NCBI RefSeq assembly: GCF_035930445.1
Contig: NZ_CP142394.1
Location: 3,629,501 to 3,693,500, forward strand
Reading direction: 5' to 3'
DNA: 64,000 bases
Source of the DNA: Sphingopyxis chilensis
Lineage (GTDB): Bacteria > Pseudomonadota > Alphaproteobacteria > Sphingomonadales > Sphingomonadaceae
Shown: positions 8,667 through 16,353 of the stretch, one piece after another
Numbering within the stretch: the stretch's first letter is position 1
Layout: every line of letters starts with the position of its first letter
Position numbers and translations under genes: made by a program
The notes under the pieces: generated by a model
Databases searched by the model: none
What the model was told of the DNA's origin: nothing
The model's input: the letters and a program-made list of their open reading frames with translations, nothing else

Positions 8667-9014
8667 CGCGCCACCATGGCGGGAATCGGCGAAAAAAGGC
8701 AATGCCGGATCAGGCCCGCGCCGACGAAAAACGCCCTGTGGACAAGTTTGGCATAAGCGCAGGGACGGATTGGGCAGGAAAGATTCGTCCCCCGCCGTGT
8801 CGATTCCGCTCCACCGCTTATCCACACGGGATGAATCTTATCCACAGGCTGTGAATTAGGGGGAAAGCCGGGTGCGACTCTGCCTGCTGGCTTGCCGTCA
8901 CGGGAGTCAAGCTGTTGGCAAAAGGGGCGCTCCGGCCTAAAGCCGCCTTGTCCGCCGACCAACAAACCACCACAATTATAATTAAATATATATGAAGAGA
9001 GAAAGAAGGGCCGC
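8667..9014. other. oriC: Candidate chromosomal replication origin (oriC) and divergent promoter region
   Basis: This 348-bp gap separates leftward ppsR from rightward hemE. It holds perfect DnaA boxes TTATCCACA at 8818-8826 and 8838-8846, in the same direction with starts 20 bp apart. A near-consensus box (TTGTCCACA on the minus strand) is at 8737-8745 and a weak one at 8850-8858. GANTC methylation sites lie at 8683, 8782, 8802, 8833, 8876 and 8904. A run of 20 consecutive A/T bases at 8974-8993 is a good unwinding element and contains TATAAT at 8977-8982, a possible hemE -10 box. Gene direction flips here. The location matches the Caulobacter origin next to hemE. Function is inferred. Confidence 0.85.
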
Positions 9015-10043
9015 GTGAAGGCGTCACCGAAGAGCTTGCTCGCCACGCTGCGCGGAGTGCAGCAAGAGCGCCCGCCGCTATGGCTGATGCGCCAGGCGGG
9101 ACGCTATCTGCCCGAATATCGCGCGCTTCGGGAAACCAAAGGCGGTTTCCTCGAGCTTTGCTATGATCCCGAGGCCGCGGCCGAAGTGACGTTGCAGCCG
9201 ATCCGCCGCTTCGGTTTCGACGGATCGATCCTCTTTTCCGACATTCTCGTCATCCCGCACGCGCTCGGCCAGCATCTGTGGTTCGAGGCGGGCGAGGGGC
9301 CGCGGCTCGCGCCGCCGCTCGTCGATGGCGCATTGGCGTCGCTCGAAGCGGCACCGCAGCGGCTCGACCCCATCTATGCGACTGTCGTACGCGTTGCAGC
9401 ATCGCTACCGCCCGAGACGACCTTCCTCGGCTTTGCAGGAAGCCCCTGGACGGTCGCGACCTATATGGTGGCGGGGCAGGGGTCGAAGGACCAGGCGCTG
9501 GCGCGGCGCATGGCTTTCGGCGATCCGGCTGCCTTTCAGGCGATCGTCGATGCGATCATCGACCTCAGCGTCACCTATTTGTCGGGGCAGATCGAAAATG
9601 GCGTCGACGCCGTGCAATTGTTCGACAGCTGGGCCGGGAGCCTGTCCCCCGCACAATATGAGCAATGGGTGATCGCGCCCAATGCCGAGATCGTGCGGCG
9701 ATTGAAGGCGCTTCACCCCAATACGCCGGTAATCGGCTTTCCAAAGGGCGCGGGCGGCAAGCTTCGCGCCTATGCCGACGAGACCGGGATCGATGCGATA
9801 GGACTCGACGAGACGGTCGACCCGGCATGGGCCGATGCCGCCTTGCCGTCACATCTGCCGGTGCAGGGCAATCTCGATCCGCTCGCGCTCGTCGCCGGGG
9901 GCGAGGCGCTCGATACGGCGATCGACCGCATCCTTGCGGCTTTCCCGTCGCGTCCCCATATCTTCAATCTCGGCCATGGCATCGTGCCCGACACGCCGAT
10001 CGCGCATGTCGAACATCTCATCAAACGCGTTCGCGGCGGATAA
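9015..10043 (+). CDS. hemE: Uroporphyrinogen decarboxylase
   Basis: This 342-residue enzyme removes four acetate carboxyls from uroporphyrinogen III to give coproporphyrinogen III in haem synthesis. The conserved RQAGRYLPEYR (26-36) carries the propionate-binding arginines, and D76 in FSDILVIPHALG fits the catalytic aspartate. The start is GTG at 9015, preceded by a purine-rich AGAAAGAAGGG. The transcript must begin inside or beside the origin unwinding region. hemJ follows 3 bases after the stop. Confidence 0.95.
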   Translation: MKASPKSLLATLRGVQQERPPLWLMRQAGRYLPEYRALRETKGGFLELCYDPEAAAEVTLQPIRRFGFDGSILFSDILVIPHALGQHLWFEAGEGPRLAPPLVDGALASLEAAPQRLDPIYATVVRVAASLPPETTFLGFAGSPWTVATYMVAGQGSKDQALARRMAFGDPAAFQAIVDAIIDLSVTYLSGQIENGVDAVQLFDSWAGSLSPAQYEQWVIAPNAEIVRRLKALHPNTPVIGFPKGAGGKLRAYADETGIDAIGLDETVDPAWADAALPSHLPVQGNLDPLALVAGGEALDTAIDRILAAFPSRPHIFNLGHGIVPDTPIAHVEHLIKRVRGG

Positions 10044-10046
10044 TCT

Positions 10047-10493
10047 ATGGAACTGGCTGGTTTTCTGGGGGCGACGATGCTTTGGGTCAAAGCCGCGCAT
10101 ATTATTTTCGTGATCTTCCTGATGGCCGGCCTCTTCATGATGCCGCGCTTTTTCGTTTATCACCACCAGGCGCCGGTCGGATCCGACGAGGACAGGACGT
10201 GGATCGAGCGCGAGGATCGGCTGCGGCGGATCATCCTGAACCCGTCGCTGATCATCGTCTGGATTTTCGGGCTGATGCTCGCCTTCAACGGCGATTATTG
10301 GCGCGAGGGCTGGTTCATCGCCAAATTGCTGCTCGTGGTCGGGCTGTCGGGCTATCACGGCTGGATGATCGGCTATTTCAAGAAGCTGAAGAAGGGCGAG
10401 CGTCCGCTCACCGAAAAACAGCTGCGCATGCTCAACGAGGTTCCCGGCATCGCCGCGGCGATCATCGTCATCCTCGTCGTCGTCCGCCCGTAG
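10047..10493 (+). CDS. hemJ: Protoporphyrinogen IX oxidase, HemJ type
   Basis: This 148-residue membrane protein has about four transmembrane helices, with the conserved histidine H18 in WVKAAHIIFVIF. HemJ is the haem-containing membrane enzyme that oxidises protoporphyrinogen IX and replaces HemG/HemY in most alphaproteobacteria. The late KKGERPLTEKQLRMLNEVP motif is characteristic. It is coupled to hemE, so two haem-pathway steps share a transcript at the origin. Confidence 0.92.
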   Translation: MELAGFLGATMLWVKAAHIIFVIFLMAGLFMMPRFFVYHHQAPVGSDEDRTWIEREDRLRRIILNPSLIIVWIFGLMLAFNGDYWREGWFIAKLLLVVGLSGYHGWMIGYFKKLKKGERPLTEKQLRMLNEVPGIAAAIIVILVVVRP

Positions 10494-10519
10494 AATCCGC
10501 GCCTCCAGACGCAGCCCGA

Positions 10520-10546
10520 TTGACTTGGACCCGACCCGGATATAGG
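10520..10546 (+). promoter_or_regulatory. Possible sigma-70 promoter for rho
   Basis: TTGACT at 10520-10525 and TATAGG at 10541-10546 resemble -35 and -10 boxes, but the 15-bp spacer is short. They sit about 145 bp before the rho ATG, which would leave the long leader expected if rho autoregulates by attenuation. The remainder of the 196-bp gap shows no ORF. Confidence 0.3.
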
Positions 10547-10689
10547 GGCCGATCAACCCCGCTTCATGTGGGCGGCGCGTCCCCGCGCCGACGCTATCTT
10601 TAACGGTCGTCCCACGGCCGGATAGGGCACCCCAGCGGTGCAACGAATTCGTTTCATTTCTCCCTGATTTTCTACCCGGAATCCATCCC

Positions 10690-11946
10690 ATGCATCTCAA
10701 AGAACTCAAGACCAAAGCGCCCGCCCAGCTTGTCGAAATGGCGGAAGAACTGGGCGTCGAAGGCGCATCGACGCTGCGCAAGCAGGACCTGATGTTCTCG
10801 ATCCTCAAGGAACTCGCCGAAGAGGGCGAGGAAATCATTGGATCTGGGACGATCGAGGTTCTCCCCGACTCGTTCGGTTTCCTGCGCTCGTCGGACGCGA
10901 ACTATCTCGCGGGTCCCGATGACATCTATGTTTCGCCGAACCAGGTCCGCAAATATGGCCTGCGCACCGGCGACACGGTCGAGGGCGAGATTCGCGCGCC
11001 GCGCGACGGCGAACGCTATTTCGCGCTGACCAAGCTGATCAAGGTCAATTTCGACGATCCCGAGGCGGTGCGTCACCGCGTCAATTTCGACAATCTCACG
11101 CCGCTCTATCCGAACCAGAAGCTGTCGCTGGATACCGTCGACCCGACCGTCAAGGACAAGTCGGCGCGCGTCATCGACCTCGTCAGCCCGCAGGGCAAGG
11201 GCCAGCGCGCGCTGATCGTCGCGCCGCCGCGCACGGGTAAGACGGTGCTGCTGCAGAATATCGCCAAGGCGATCACCGACAATCATCCCGAGGTCTATCT
11301 GATCGTCCTCCTCGTCGACGAACGGCCCGAGGAAGTCACCGACATGCAGCGCAGCGTGAAGGGCGAGGTTGTCTCCTCGACCTTTGACGAACCCGCGACG
11401 CGCCACGTCCAGGTCGCTGAAATGGTGATCGAAAAGGCCAAGCGCCTCGTCGAGCACAAGAAGGATGTCGTCATCCTGCTCGATTCGATCACGCGCCTCG
11501 GCCGCGCCTACAACACCGTCGTTCCCTCGTCGGGCAAGGTGCTGACCGGCGGTGTCGATGCGAACGCGCTGCAACGCCCGAAGCGCTTCTTCGGCGCCGC
11601 GCGTAACATCGAAGAAGGCGGTTCGCTGTCGATCATCGCGACCGCGCTGATCGATACCGGCAGCCGCATGGACGAGGTCATCTTCGAAGAATTCAAGGGC
11701 ACGGGTAACTCCGAAATCGTGCTCGACCGCAAGGTCGCCGACAAGCGCATCTTCCCGTCGCTCGACGTCGGCAAGTCGGGCACCCGCAAGGAAGAATTGC
11801 TCGTCGAAAAGGACAAGCTGTCGAAAATGTGGGTGCTGCGCCGCATCCTCATGCAGATGGGCACCATCGACGCGATGGAATTCCTGCTCGACAAGATCAA
11901 GGATTCGAAGACCAACGAGGATTTCTTCGACAGCATGAACCAATAA
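10690..11946 (+). CDS. rho: Transcription termination factor Rho
   Basis: This 418-residue hexameric RNA helicase ends transcription of untranslated RNA. Residues 1 to about 45 are the helix bundle ([14 protein letters not shown]), about 50-125 the OSB RNA-binding domain (FGFLRS with [11 protein letters not shown]), and 160 onward the ATPase. Walker A APPRTGKT is at 178-186, with [13 protein letters not shown] and a RLGRAYN R-loop later. It is full length, with no acidic insertion. Confidence 0.97.
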   Translation: MHLKELKTKAPAQLVEMAEELGVEGASTLRKQDLMFSILKELAEEGEEIIGSGTIEVLPDSFGFLRSSDANYLAGPDDIYVSPNQVRKYGLRTGDTVEGEIRAPRDGERYFALTKLIKVNFDDPEAVRHRVNFDNLTPLYPNQKLSLDTVDPTVKDKSARVIDLVSPQGKGQRALIVAPPRTGKTVLLQNIAKAITDNHPEVYLIVLLVDERPEEVTDMQRSVKGEVVSSTFDEPATRHVQVAEMVIEKAKRLVEHKKDVVILLDSITRLGRAYNTVVPSSGKVLTGGVDANALQRPKRFFGAARNIEEGGSLSIIATALIDTGSRMDEVIFEEFKGTGNSEIVLDRKVADKRIFPSLDVGKSGTRKEELLVEKDKLSKMWVLRRILMQMGTIDAMEFLLDKIKDSKTNEDFFDSMNQ

Positions 11947-11955
11947 GCCAGCGCC

Positions 11956-12249
11956 ATGGCTATCCTCGAACACGCCTTGCTACCCGTCAGGGCGGGCGGC
12001 GAAGAGGCGTTCGAGGCGGCCATGGTCCAAGCCAGACCGCTGATCGAAGCCTCACCGGGCTTTATTTTCCTCGAAATTTTCCGCCCGACGGCAACCGGAC
12101 AGCCCTATCTGCTTTTGGTAAAGTGGAGGTCGATTGCGGATCACCGCGACGGCTTCCGGCAATCGGATCGCTATCGGCAGTGGCGGGCGTTGCTGCATCG
12201 CTTTTATGACCCTATGCCAGAGGTCAGCTATTTCGGAGAGCCGCTGTGA
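11956..12249 (+). CDS. Antibiotic biosynthesis monooxygenase (ABM) domain protein
   Basis: This 97-residue single-domain protein has the dimeric ferredoxin-like ABM fold (MAILEHALLPVRAGGEEAFEAAM, then GFIFLEIFRPT). Members range from quinol monooxygenases to haem-degrading enzymes; nothing here selects one. It starts 9 bases after rho and its end overlaps the terC start (GTGA). Confidence 0.8.
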   Translation: MAILEHALLPVRAGGEEAFEAAMVQARPLIEASPGFIFLEIFRPTATGQPYLLLVKWRSIADHRDGFRQSDRYRQWRALLHRFYDPMPEVSYFGEPL

Positions 12250-12971
12250 TTTTGGAATTTCTGACTCAGGCCGCGGCGCACGCCGGCGGTTTCGGCGGTC
12301 CCGCCGGAATGTGGGATGCGATCGTCAAGGATTTTTCGAACATTACCGAGCCCGCCGCCTTCGCGGCGTTCCTGCAGGTGCTGATGATCGACCTCGTCCT
12401 CGCGGGCGACAATGCGATCGTCGTCGGCGCGCTTGCCGCGGGGCTGCCCGCCGACCAGCGCAAGAAGGTCATCCTGATCGGCGTGCTCGCGGCGCTTGTG
12501 CTTCGAATCGCCTTCGCGCTCGTTGTGACACAGCTGATGCAGATTGTCGGACTGATCTTCGTCGGCGGGCTGCTCCTGATCTGGGTCGCATGGAAAATGT
12601 GGCGCGAATTGCGTCACACGGGCCAGTCGCAGGGTTCGCCCGAGATTGCGGGCGATGAACATTCGGGTCTGAAGCCTGCCAAAAGTTTCGCAGGTGCCGC
12701 CTGGGCGGTTGCCGTCGCCGACGTCAGCATGAGCCTCGACAATGTGCTCGCGGTCGCGGGTGCCGCGCGCGAGCACCCCGGCATCCTTATCGTCGGTTTG
12801 ATCTTTGCCGTCGCGCTGATGGGCGTCGCGGCAAACATCATCGCCAAATATATCGAGCGTTATCGCTGGATCGCCTATCTCGGCCTCGCCGTGATTATCT
12901 ATGTCGCGGTCAAGATGATTTACGAAGGCTGGGTCGATCAGAGCGTCGGGATCGGAACGCTGTTCGGCTAA
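12246..12971 (+). CDS. TerC family integral membrane protein
   Basis: This 241-residue protein has about seven transmembrane segments. The acidic motifs DLVLAGDNAIVVG (near residue 50) and DVSMSLDNVLAVAG (near residue 160) are diagnostic of TerC and are thought to bind metal. TerC relatives act in tellurite resistance and in manganese export that metallates secreted proteins. The start is GTG at 12246, overlapping the ABM stop. A strong terminator follows. Confidence 0.9.
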   Translation: MILEFLTQAAAHAGGFGGPAGMWDAIVKDFSNITEPAAFAAFLQVLMIDLVLAGDNAIVVGALAAGLPADQRKKVILIGVLAALVLRIAFALVVTQLMQIVGLIFVGGLLLIWVAWKMWRELRHTGQSQGSPEIAGDEHSGLKPAKSFAGAAWAVAVADVSMSLDNVLAVAGAAREHPGILIVGLIFAVALMGVAANIIAKYIERYRWIAYLGLAVIIYVAVKMIYEGWVDQSVGIGTLFG

Positions 12972-12993
12972 TCGATTTTTCTTGCCTCGAAAC

Positions 12994-13026
12994 AAAAAAG
13001 CCAGTCCCCCGGGGGGCTGGCTTTTT
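12994..13026. terminator. Rho-independent terminator after terC
   Basis: AAAAAGCCAG (12995-13004) pairs with CTGGCTTTTT (13017-13026), with a C5/G6 core extending the stem. The A-run before and the T-run after make it potentially active in both directions. Confidence 0.9.
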
Positions 13027-13051
13027 CGTATCGGCTTCCCATCTCGCGATC

Positions 13052-13453
13052 ATGCCTCAGCTCCACATGACCCGCGTTGCCGTCGGTTGTTCCGATTATC
13101 CGGCGCTGCAAGCGCGGATCGAAAATTATGCCCAAGATGGCGAGATCCGATTTGCGACGCGCTTTCGGCCCAAGCGGGCCGACGAGCTGGTCGGCGGCAA
13201 GCTGCATTTCATCGTCAAGCACACGCTCGTCGCGCGCGTCGAGATCCTGCGCTTCGATGATCGCAGCGACGGGCGGGTCGATATCGTGTGCGTCGCCCAG
13301 CTCGAACGCGTGCATCCGCAGCCGAAGCGGGCGCACCAGGGGTGGCGCTACCTGACCGACGCCGATGCGCCCAAGGGCGTCGACGATGCCAGCGGCATCG
13401 GCGAATTGCCGCCCGAACTCTACCGCGAACTCGCCGGGCTGAGCCTGATCTAG
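13052..13453 (+). CDS. DUF1489 family protein
   Basis: This 133-residue protein opens MPQLHMTRVAVGC, which fits DUF1489 (typical opening M-LHLIKLCVG). The conserved end QGWRYL-DADAPKG is present. The family is mostly alphaproteobacterial and has no known function. Its stop overlaps, tail to tail, the stop of the next leftward gene at 13450-13453. Confidence 0.8.
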   Translation: MPQLHMTRVAVGCSDYPALQARIENYAQDGEIRFATRFRPKRADELVGGKLHFIVKHTLVARVEILRFDDRSDGRVDIVCVAQLERVHPQPKRAHQGWRYLTDADAPKGVDDASGIGELPPELYRELAGLSLI

Positions 13454-13851
13454 CGCGCGGCCTGTGCCGCGAGCATCTCGGCCATTTTTTCCCAGACTTT
13501 GTTGATTGCCTTCAAGGGCCTGATCATCACCTTGAAATCACTTATTTTTCCATCCTCATCCCACCGGATGATATCGACCCCGTTGATCTGGATGCCGTCG
13601 AGATTGCTCTGGAACTCGAGGCAGGCCTGATCGCCGTCGACGATCTCGCGCAGATAGCGGAAATCGTCGCCGCCGAGAACATGGCTTGCGGCGTGGAGAT
13701 AGGCGAAGACCTTGTCGCGTCCTTCCTGCGGCGTGTGGACGACGGGCGAATGGAACACCGCATCGGCGGCGAGCAGGTCCCTGAGCGCCTGCGGGTCGCC
13801 GCCGTCCGCCATATAGGCGTGCCAGGCGGCAAGCCCCGGATGCCCGCTCAT
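13450..13851 (-). CDS. NTF2-like (SnoaL-type) small protein
   Basis: This 133-residue protein has the cone-shaped NTF2-like fold pattern: a helical opening (AAWHAYMADG), LLADDAVFHSP-type strands (here LLAADAVFHSPVVH), and a late RWDEDGKISDFKVMIRPL. Such proteins are often isomerases or hydrolases or only bind ligands; no catalytic set is assignable. It is coupled to the dienelactone hydrolase gene upstream by an ATGA overlap. Confidence 0.78.
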   Translation of the reverse strand: MSGHPGLAAWHAYMADGGDPQALRDLLAADAVFHSPVVHTPQEGRDKVFAYLHAASHVLGGDDFRYLREIVDGDQACLEFQSNLDGIQINGVDIIRWDEDGKISDFKVMIRPLKAINKVWEKMAEMLAAQAAR

Positions 13852-14546
13852 GAAAGATGCTCGGCGAAGAAGGCCCGCGTGCGGCTGTCGGCCAGCCGGG
13901 CGCCCTCTTCGTCACGGCGGTTGCCCATCGTCGCGGCAAAGCCATGGTCGAGGCCCTGATAGTCGTGGAGCGTCACCTTGGGATGCGGGTCGAGCCCTTC
14001 GTGGATCCGCTTTTGCGCATCATGGTCGACGAGATGATCCTCGGTCGGGATGTGGAGCATCAGCGGCCGGGCGATAGCATGGCTCTCGTTCAGCATCTGG
14101 TCGATCATCACGCCATAATAGCCGACCGACGCGTCGATATCGGTGCGTGCGGCCGTCATATAGGCGAGCCGCCCGCCGAGGCAGAAGCCGACTGCGCCGA
14201 CCTTCGTCGCGCCCTGGCCGTGGAGCCAGCGGATCGCCGCTTCGATATCCTTGACCCCGTCGTCGGCATCATATTGGCCGAAATAGCCGAAGGCCTCCTG
14301 CAGTTCGGCTTCGACGTCGGGATTGAGTTCGATCCCGGGGGCGAAACGCCAGAAGATGTCGGGCGCGATGGCGAGATAGCCTTCGGCCGCCCAGTCGTCG
14401 CATTTCTTGCGGATGCCTTCGTTGACGCCGAAGATTTCGGGAATGACGATGATCGCGCCAGTGCTGTCGGCATCGGGACGCGCGACATAGGCGGGAAGGG
14501 TGCTGGCGCCGTCGAGCGTCGGGATATCGGTGTTCGTCGCGGCCAT
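13848..14546 (-). CDS. Dienelactone hydrolase family protein
   Basis: This 232-residue alpha/beta hydrolase has the DLH triad: C122 in GFCLGG, D170 in TEDHLVD and H201 in DHGFA. The early PEIFGVNEGIR carries the conserved glutamate that activates the cysteine. The family hydrolyses dienelactones and related lactones or esters in the cytoplasm. There is no ring-cleavage pathway nearby, so the substrate is open. The ATG at 14546 follows GGAGAG. Confidence 0.88.
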   Translation of the reverse strand: MAATNTDIPTLDGASTLPAYVARPDADSTGAIIVIPEIFGVNEGIRKKCDDWAAEGYLAIAPDIFWRFAPGIELNPDVEAELQEAFGYFGQYDADDGVKDIEAAIRWLHGQGATKVGAVGFCLGGRLAYMTAARTDIDASVGYYGVMIDQMLNESHAIARPLMLHIPTEDHLVDHDAQKRIHEGLDPHPKVTLHDYQGLDHGFAATMGNRRDEEGARLADSRTRAFFAEHLS

Positions 14547-14653
14547 GCGGGGAGCTCTCCTGTCTCTTGCTTCTTTGCTGTGAAAGCGCGAAGCTAGCGG
14601 GGCTGCGAGCATGGCTCAAGCGGCTAACGGGCATTTCGGGGCGGAGACAGGCG

Positions 14654-14950
14654 ATGAAGTTCAATATCGAGATCGATTGCACCCCCGAAGAGGCGCGGCG
14701 CCTGTTCGGTCTTCCCGACCTCGAGCCGCTGCACGATATCTACCTCGACCGCGTCAAGGAGCTGATGGCGAAGGGGATCACCCCCGACCTCGTCCAGTCG
14801 ATGGTCAAGACCTGGGTGCCGATGGGCGGCAGCGGGCTCGAACTCGTCCAGTCGTTGCTCGGCCAGTTCGGCGGCGGGCTGATGGGCGGGACGTCGAAAT
14901 CGAGCGACGCGGCCGATGACGACAAGCCCGCCAAGGGACGCAAGAGCTGA
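14654..14950 (+). CDS. DUF6489 family small protein
   Basis: This 98-residue protein opens MKFNIEIDCTPEEARRLFGLPD and contains a repeated-looking LVQSMVK / LVQSLLGQ segment. This pattern resembles DUF6489 proteins, found beside mnmE in sphingomonads, with no known role. The charged C-terminal tail is probably disordered. Its last codons overlap the region in which mnmE must start. Confidence 0.75.
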   Translation: MKFNIEIDCTPEEARRLFGLPDLEPLHDIYLDRVKELMAKGITPDLVQSMVKTWVPMGGSGLELVQSLLGQFGGGLMGGTSKSSDAADDDKPAKGRKS

Positions 14951-14982
14951 ACCAAGCCGTTGTAAGAGATACGATTTTTGCG

Positions 14983-16278
14983 TTGTCGAGCGGGATGCCG
15001 CCGGCAGCGATCGGCGTCGTGCGCGTGAGCGGACCCGGGGCCCGCGAGGCGTTGCACGCGCTTGCGGGGCGGGTGCCCAAAGCGCGCCGGGCGTCGCTCG
15101 CGGACTTGAAGGACGTCGACGGCGCGGCGCTCGACCGGGCGCTGATTTTCTGGTTTCCGGGACCGGCGACGGCGACGGGCGAGGATCTGGCCGAGCTGCA
15201 TCTGCACGGCGGCCGGGCGGTGGTCGCGGCGGTCGAGGCGTCGCTCGGGGCGATGCCGGGACTGCGGCGCGCGGAGCCGGGCGAATTTACGCGGCGGGCG
15301 TTCGAGAACGGGCGGATCGATCTCGCCGAGGCCGAGGGGCTCGCCGACCTGCTCGCCGCAGAGACCGAGAGCCAGCGCGTGCAGGCGCTGGGCATGGCGA
15401 GCGGGCATGTGTCGCGCGCGGTGGCGGGATGGCGGGATCGATTGCTCGGGCTGATGGCGGGGGCCGAGGCCGAGCTGAATTTCGCCGACGAGGACGATGT
15501 CGAAACTGGCGACAATGTCGCGCGGCGTCTGATTTCGGGGATGGGCGCGCTCGCGGGCGAGCTGGGCGAATGGCTGGCGCGGCCGGCGGCGGAGGTAATC
15601 GCCGAGGGGTTGTCGGTCGTGATCGCGGGACCGCCGAATGCCGGAAAATCGACCTTGATCAATGCCTTGGCGCAGCGTGAGCTGGCGATCGTGTCGCCCG
15701 TCGCGGGAACGACGCGCGATGTGATCGAAACCCCGCTGGCGCTGGATGGGATCGCGATGCGCTTTTCGGACACCGCCGGGCTGCGCGCCGAAAGTACCGA
15801 CGATATCGAAATCATCGGCATCGACCGCGCGAAGGCGGCGGTCGAGAGGGCCGATATATTGTTGTGGCTCGGGCCGCCCAAGGAAGCGCCAGACCATCCG
15901 CGCGCGATCCTGATCGCGGCGCAGCTCGATCGCTGGCGGGGCGATGCAGCGGCCGAAGCCGAAGCGGCGCTTGCCGATATCGCCCTGTCGGCGGCGACGG
16001 GCGAGGGGATGGAGAAGCTCCACCGCTATATCGTCGAGATGGCGCGGACCTTGTTGCCGCGCGAAGGCGAGGCGGCGCTGCGCCAGCGTCAGCGCGCCGC
16101 GCTTGCCGAGGCAAAACAATGGCTTGAGATCGAGACGGGTTCGCGCGAGGCGCGCGACCTGATCCTGCTCGCCGAGCGTCTGCGGCTCGCGGGGACGGCG
16201 CTCGACCAGATCACCGGGCGGGCGGGAGTCGAGGAGATGCTCGACGCGTTGTTCGGGCGTTTCTGCATCGGGAAATGA
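14983..16278 (+). CDS. mnmE: tRNA uridine-5-carboxymethylaminomethyl modification GTPase MnmE
   Basis: The feature is drawn from the first TTG (14983), giving 431 residues. With MnmG it makes the cmnm5 group at wobble U34. The folate-binding N-domain is followed by the G domain, with P-loop GPPNAGKST (216-224), AGTTRD and DTAGLR (263-268); the C-terminal FCIGK carries the catalytic cysteine. Two oddities: the codons before the TTG read DTIFA, the conserved first strand, and the frame has no ATG, GTG or TTG after the stop at 14917, so CTG 14947 or ATT 14974 may be the real start. The G4 motif NKxD is AQLD (313-316). parS follows the stop. Confidence 0.93.
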   Translation: MSSGMPPAAIGVVRVSGPGAREALHALAGRVPKARRASLADLKDVDGAALDRALIFWFPGPATATGEDLAELHLHGGRAVVAAVEASLGAMPGLRRAEPGEFTRRAFENGRIDLAEAEGLADLLAAETESQRVQALGMASGHVSRAVAGWRDRLLGLMAGAEAELNFADEDDVETGDNVARRLISGMGALAGELGEWLARPAAEVIAEGLSVVIAGPPNAGKSTLINALAQRELAIVSPVAGTTRDVIETPLALDGIAMRFSDTAGLRAESTDDIEIIGIDRAKAAVERADILLWLGPPKEAPDHPRAILIAAQLDRWRGDAAAEAEAALADIALSAATGEGMEKLHRYIVEMARTLLPREGEAALRQRQRAALAEAKQWLEIETGSREARDLILLAERLRLAGTALDQITGRAGVEEMLDALFGRFCIGK

Positions 16279-16294
16279 TGTTCCACGTGAAACA
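16279..16294. promoter_or_regulatory. parS: parS site 1
   Basis: TGTTCCACGTGAAACA differs from a perfect 16-bp palindrome at one position and matches the ParB-binding consensus TGTTNCACGTGAAACA. It begins at the base after the mnmE stop codon. Confidence 0.92.
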
Positions 16295-16353
16295 TCGCAG
16301 GATGCGCGACGCGGTGGATTCGCTGGCCGCTTTGCGCTAAAGGCGCCCCAATC

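Noticed and set aside
10672..11973. 433-codon leftward frame opposite rho
   Set aside because: It is the exact complement of rho in a GC-rich genome and has no domain or ribosome site.
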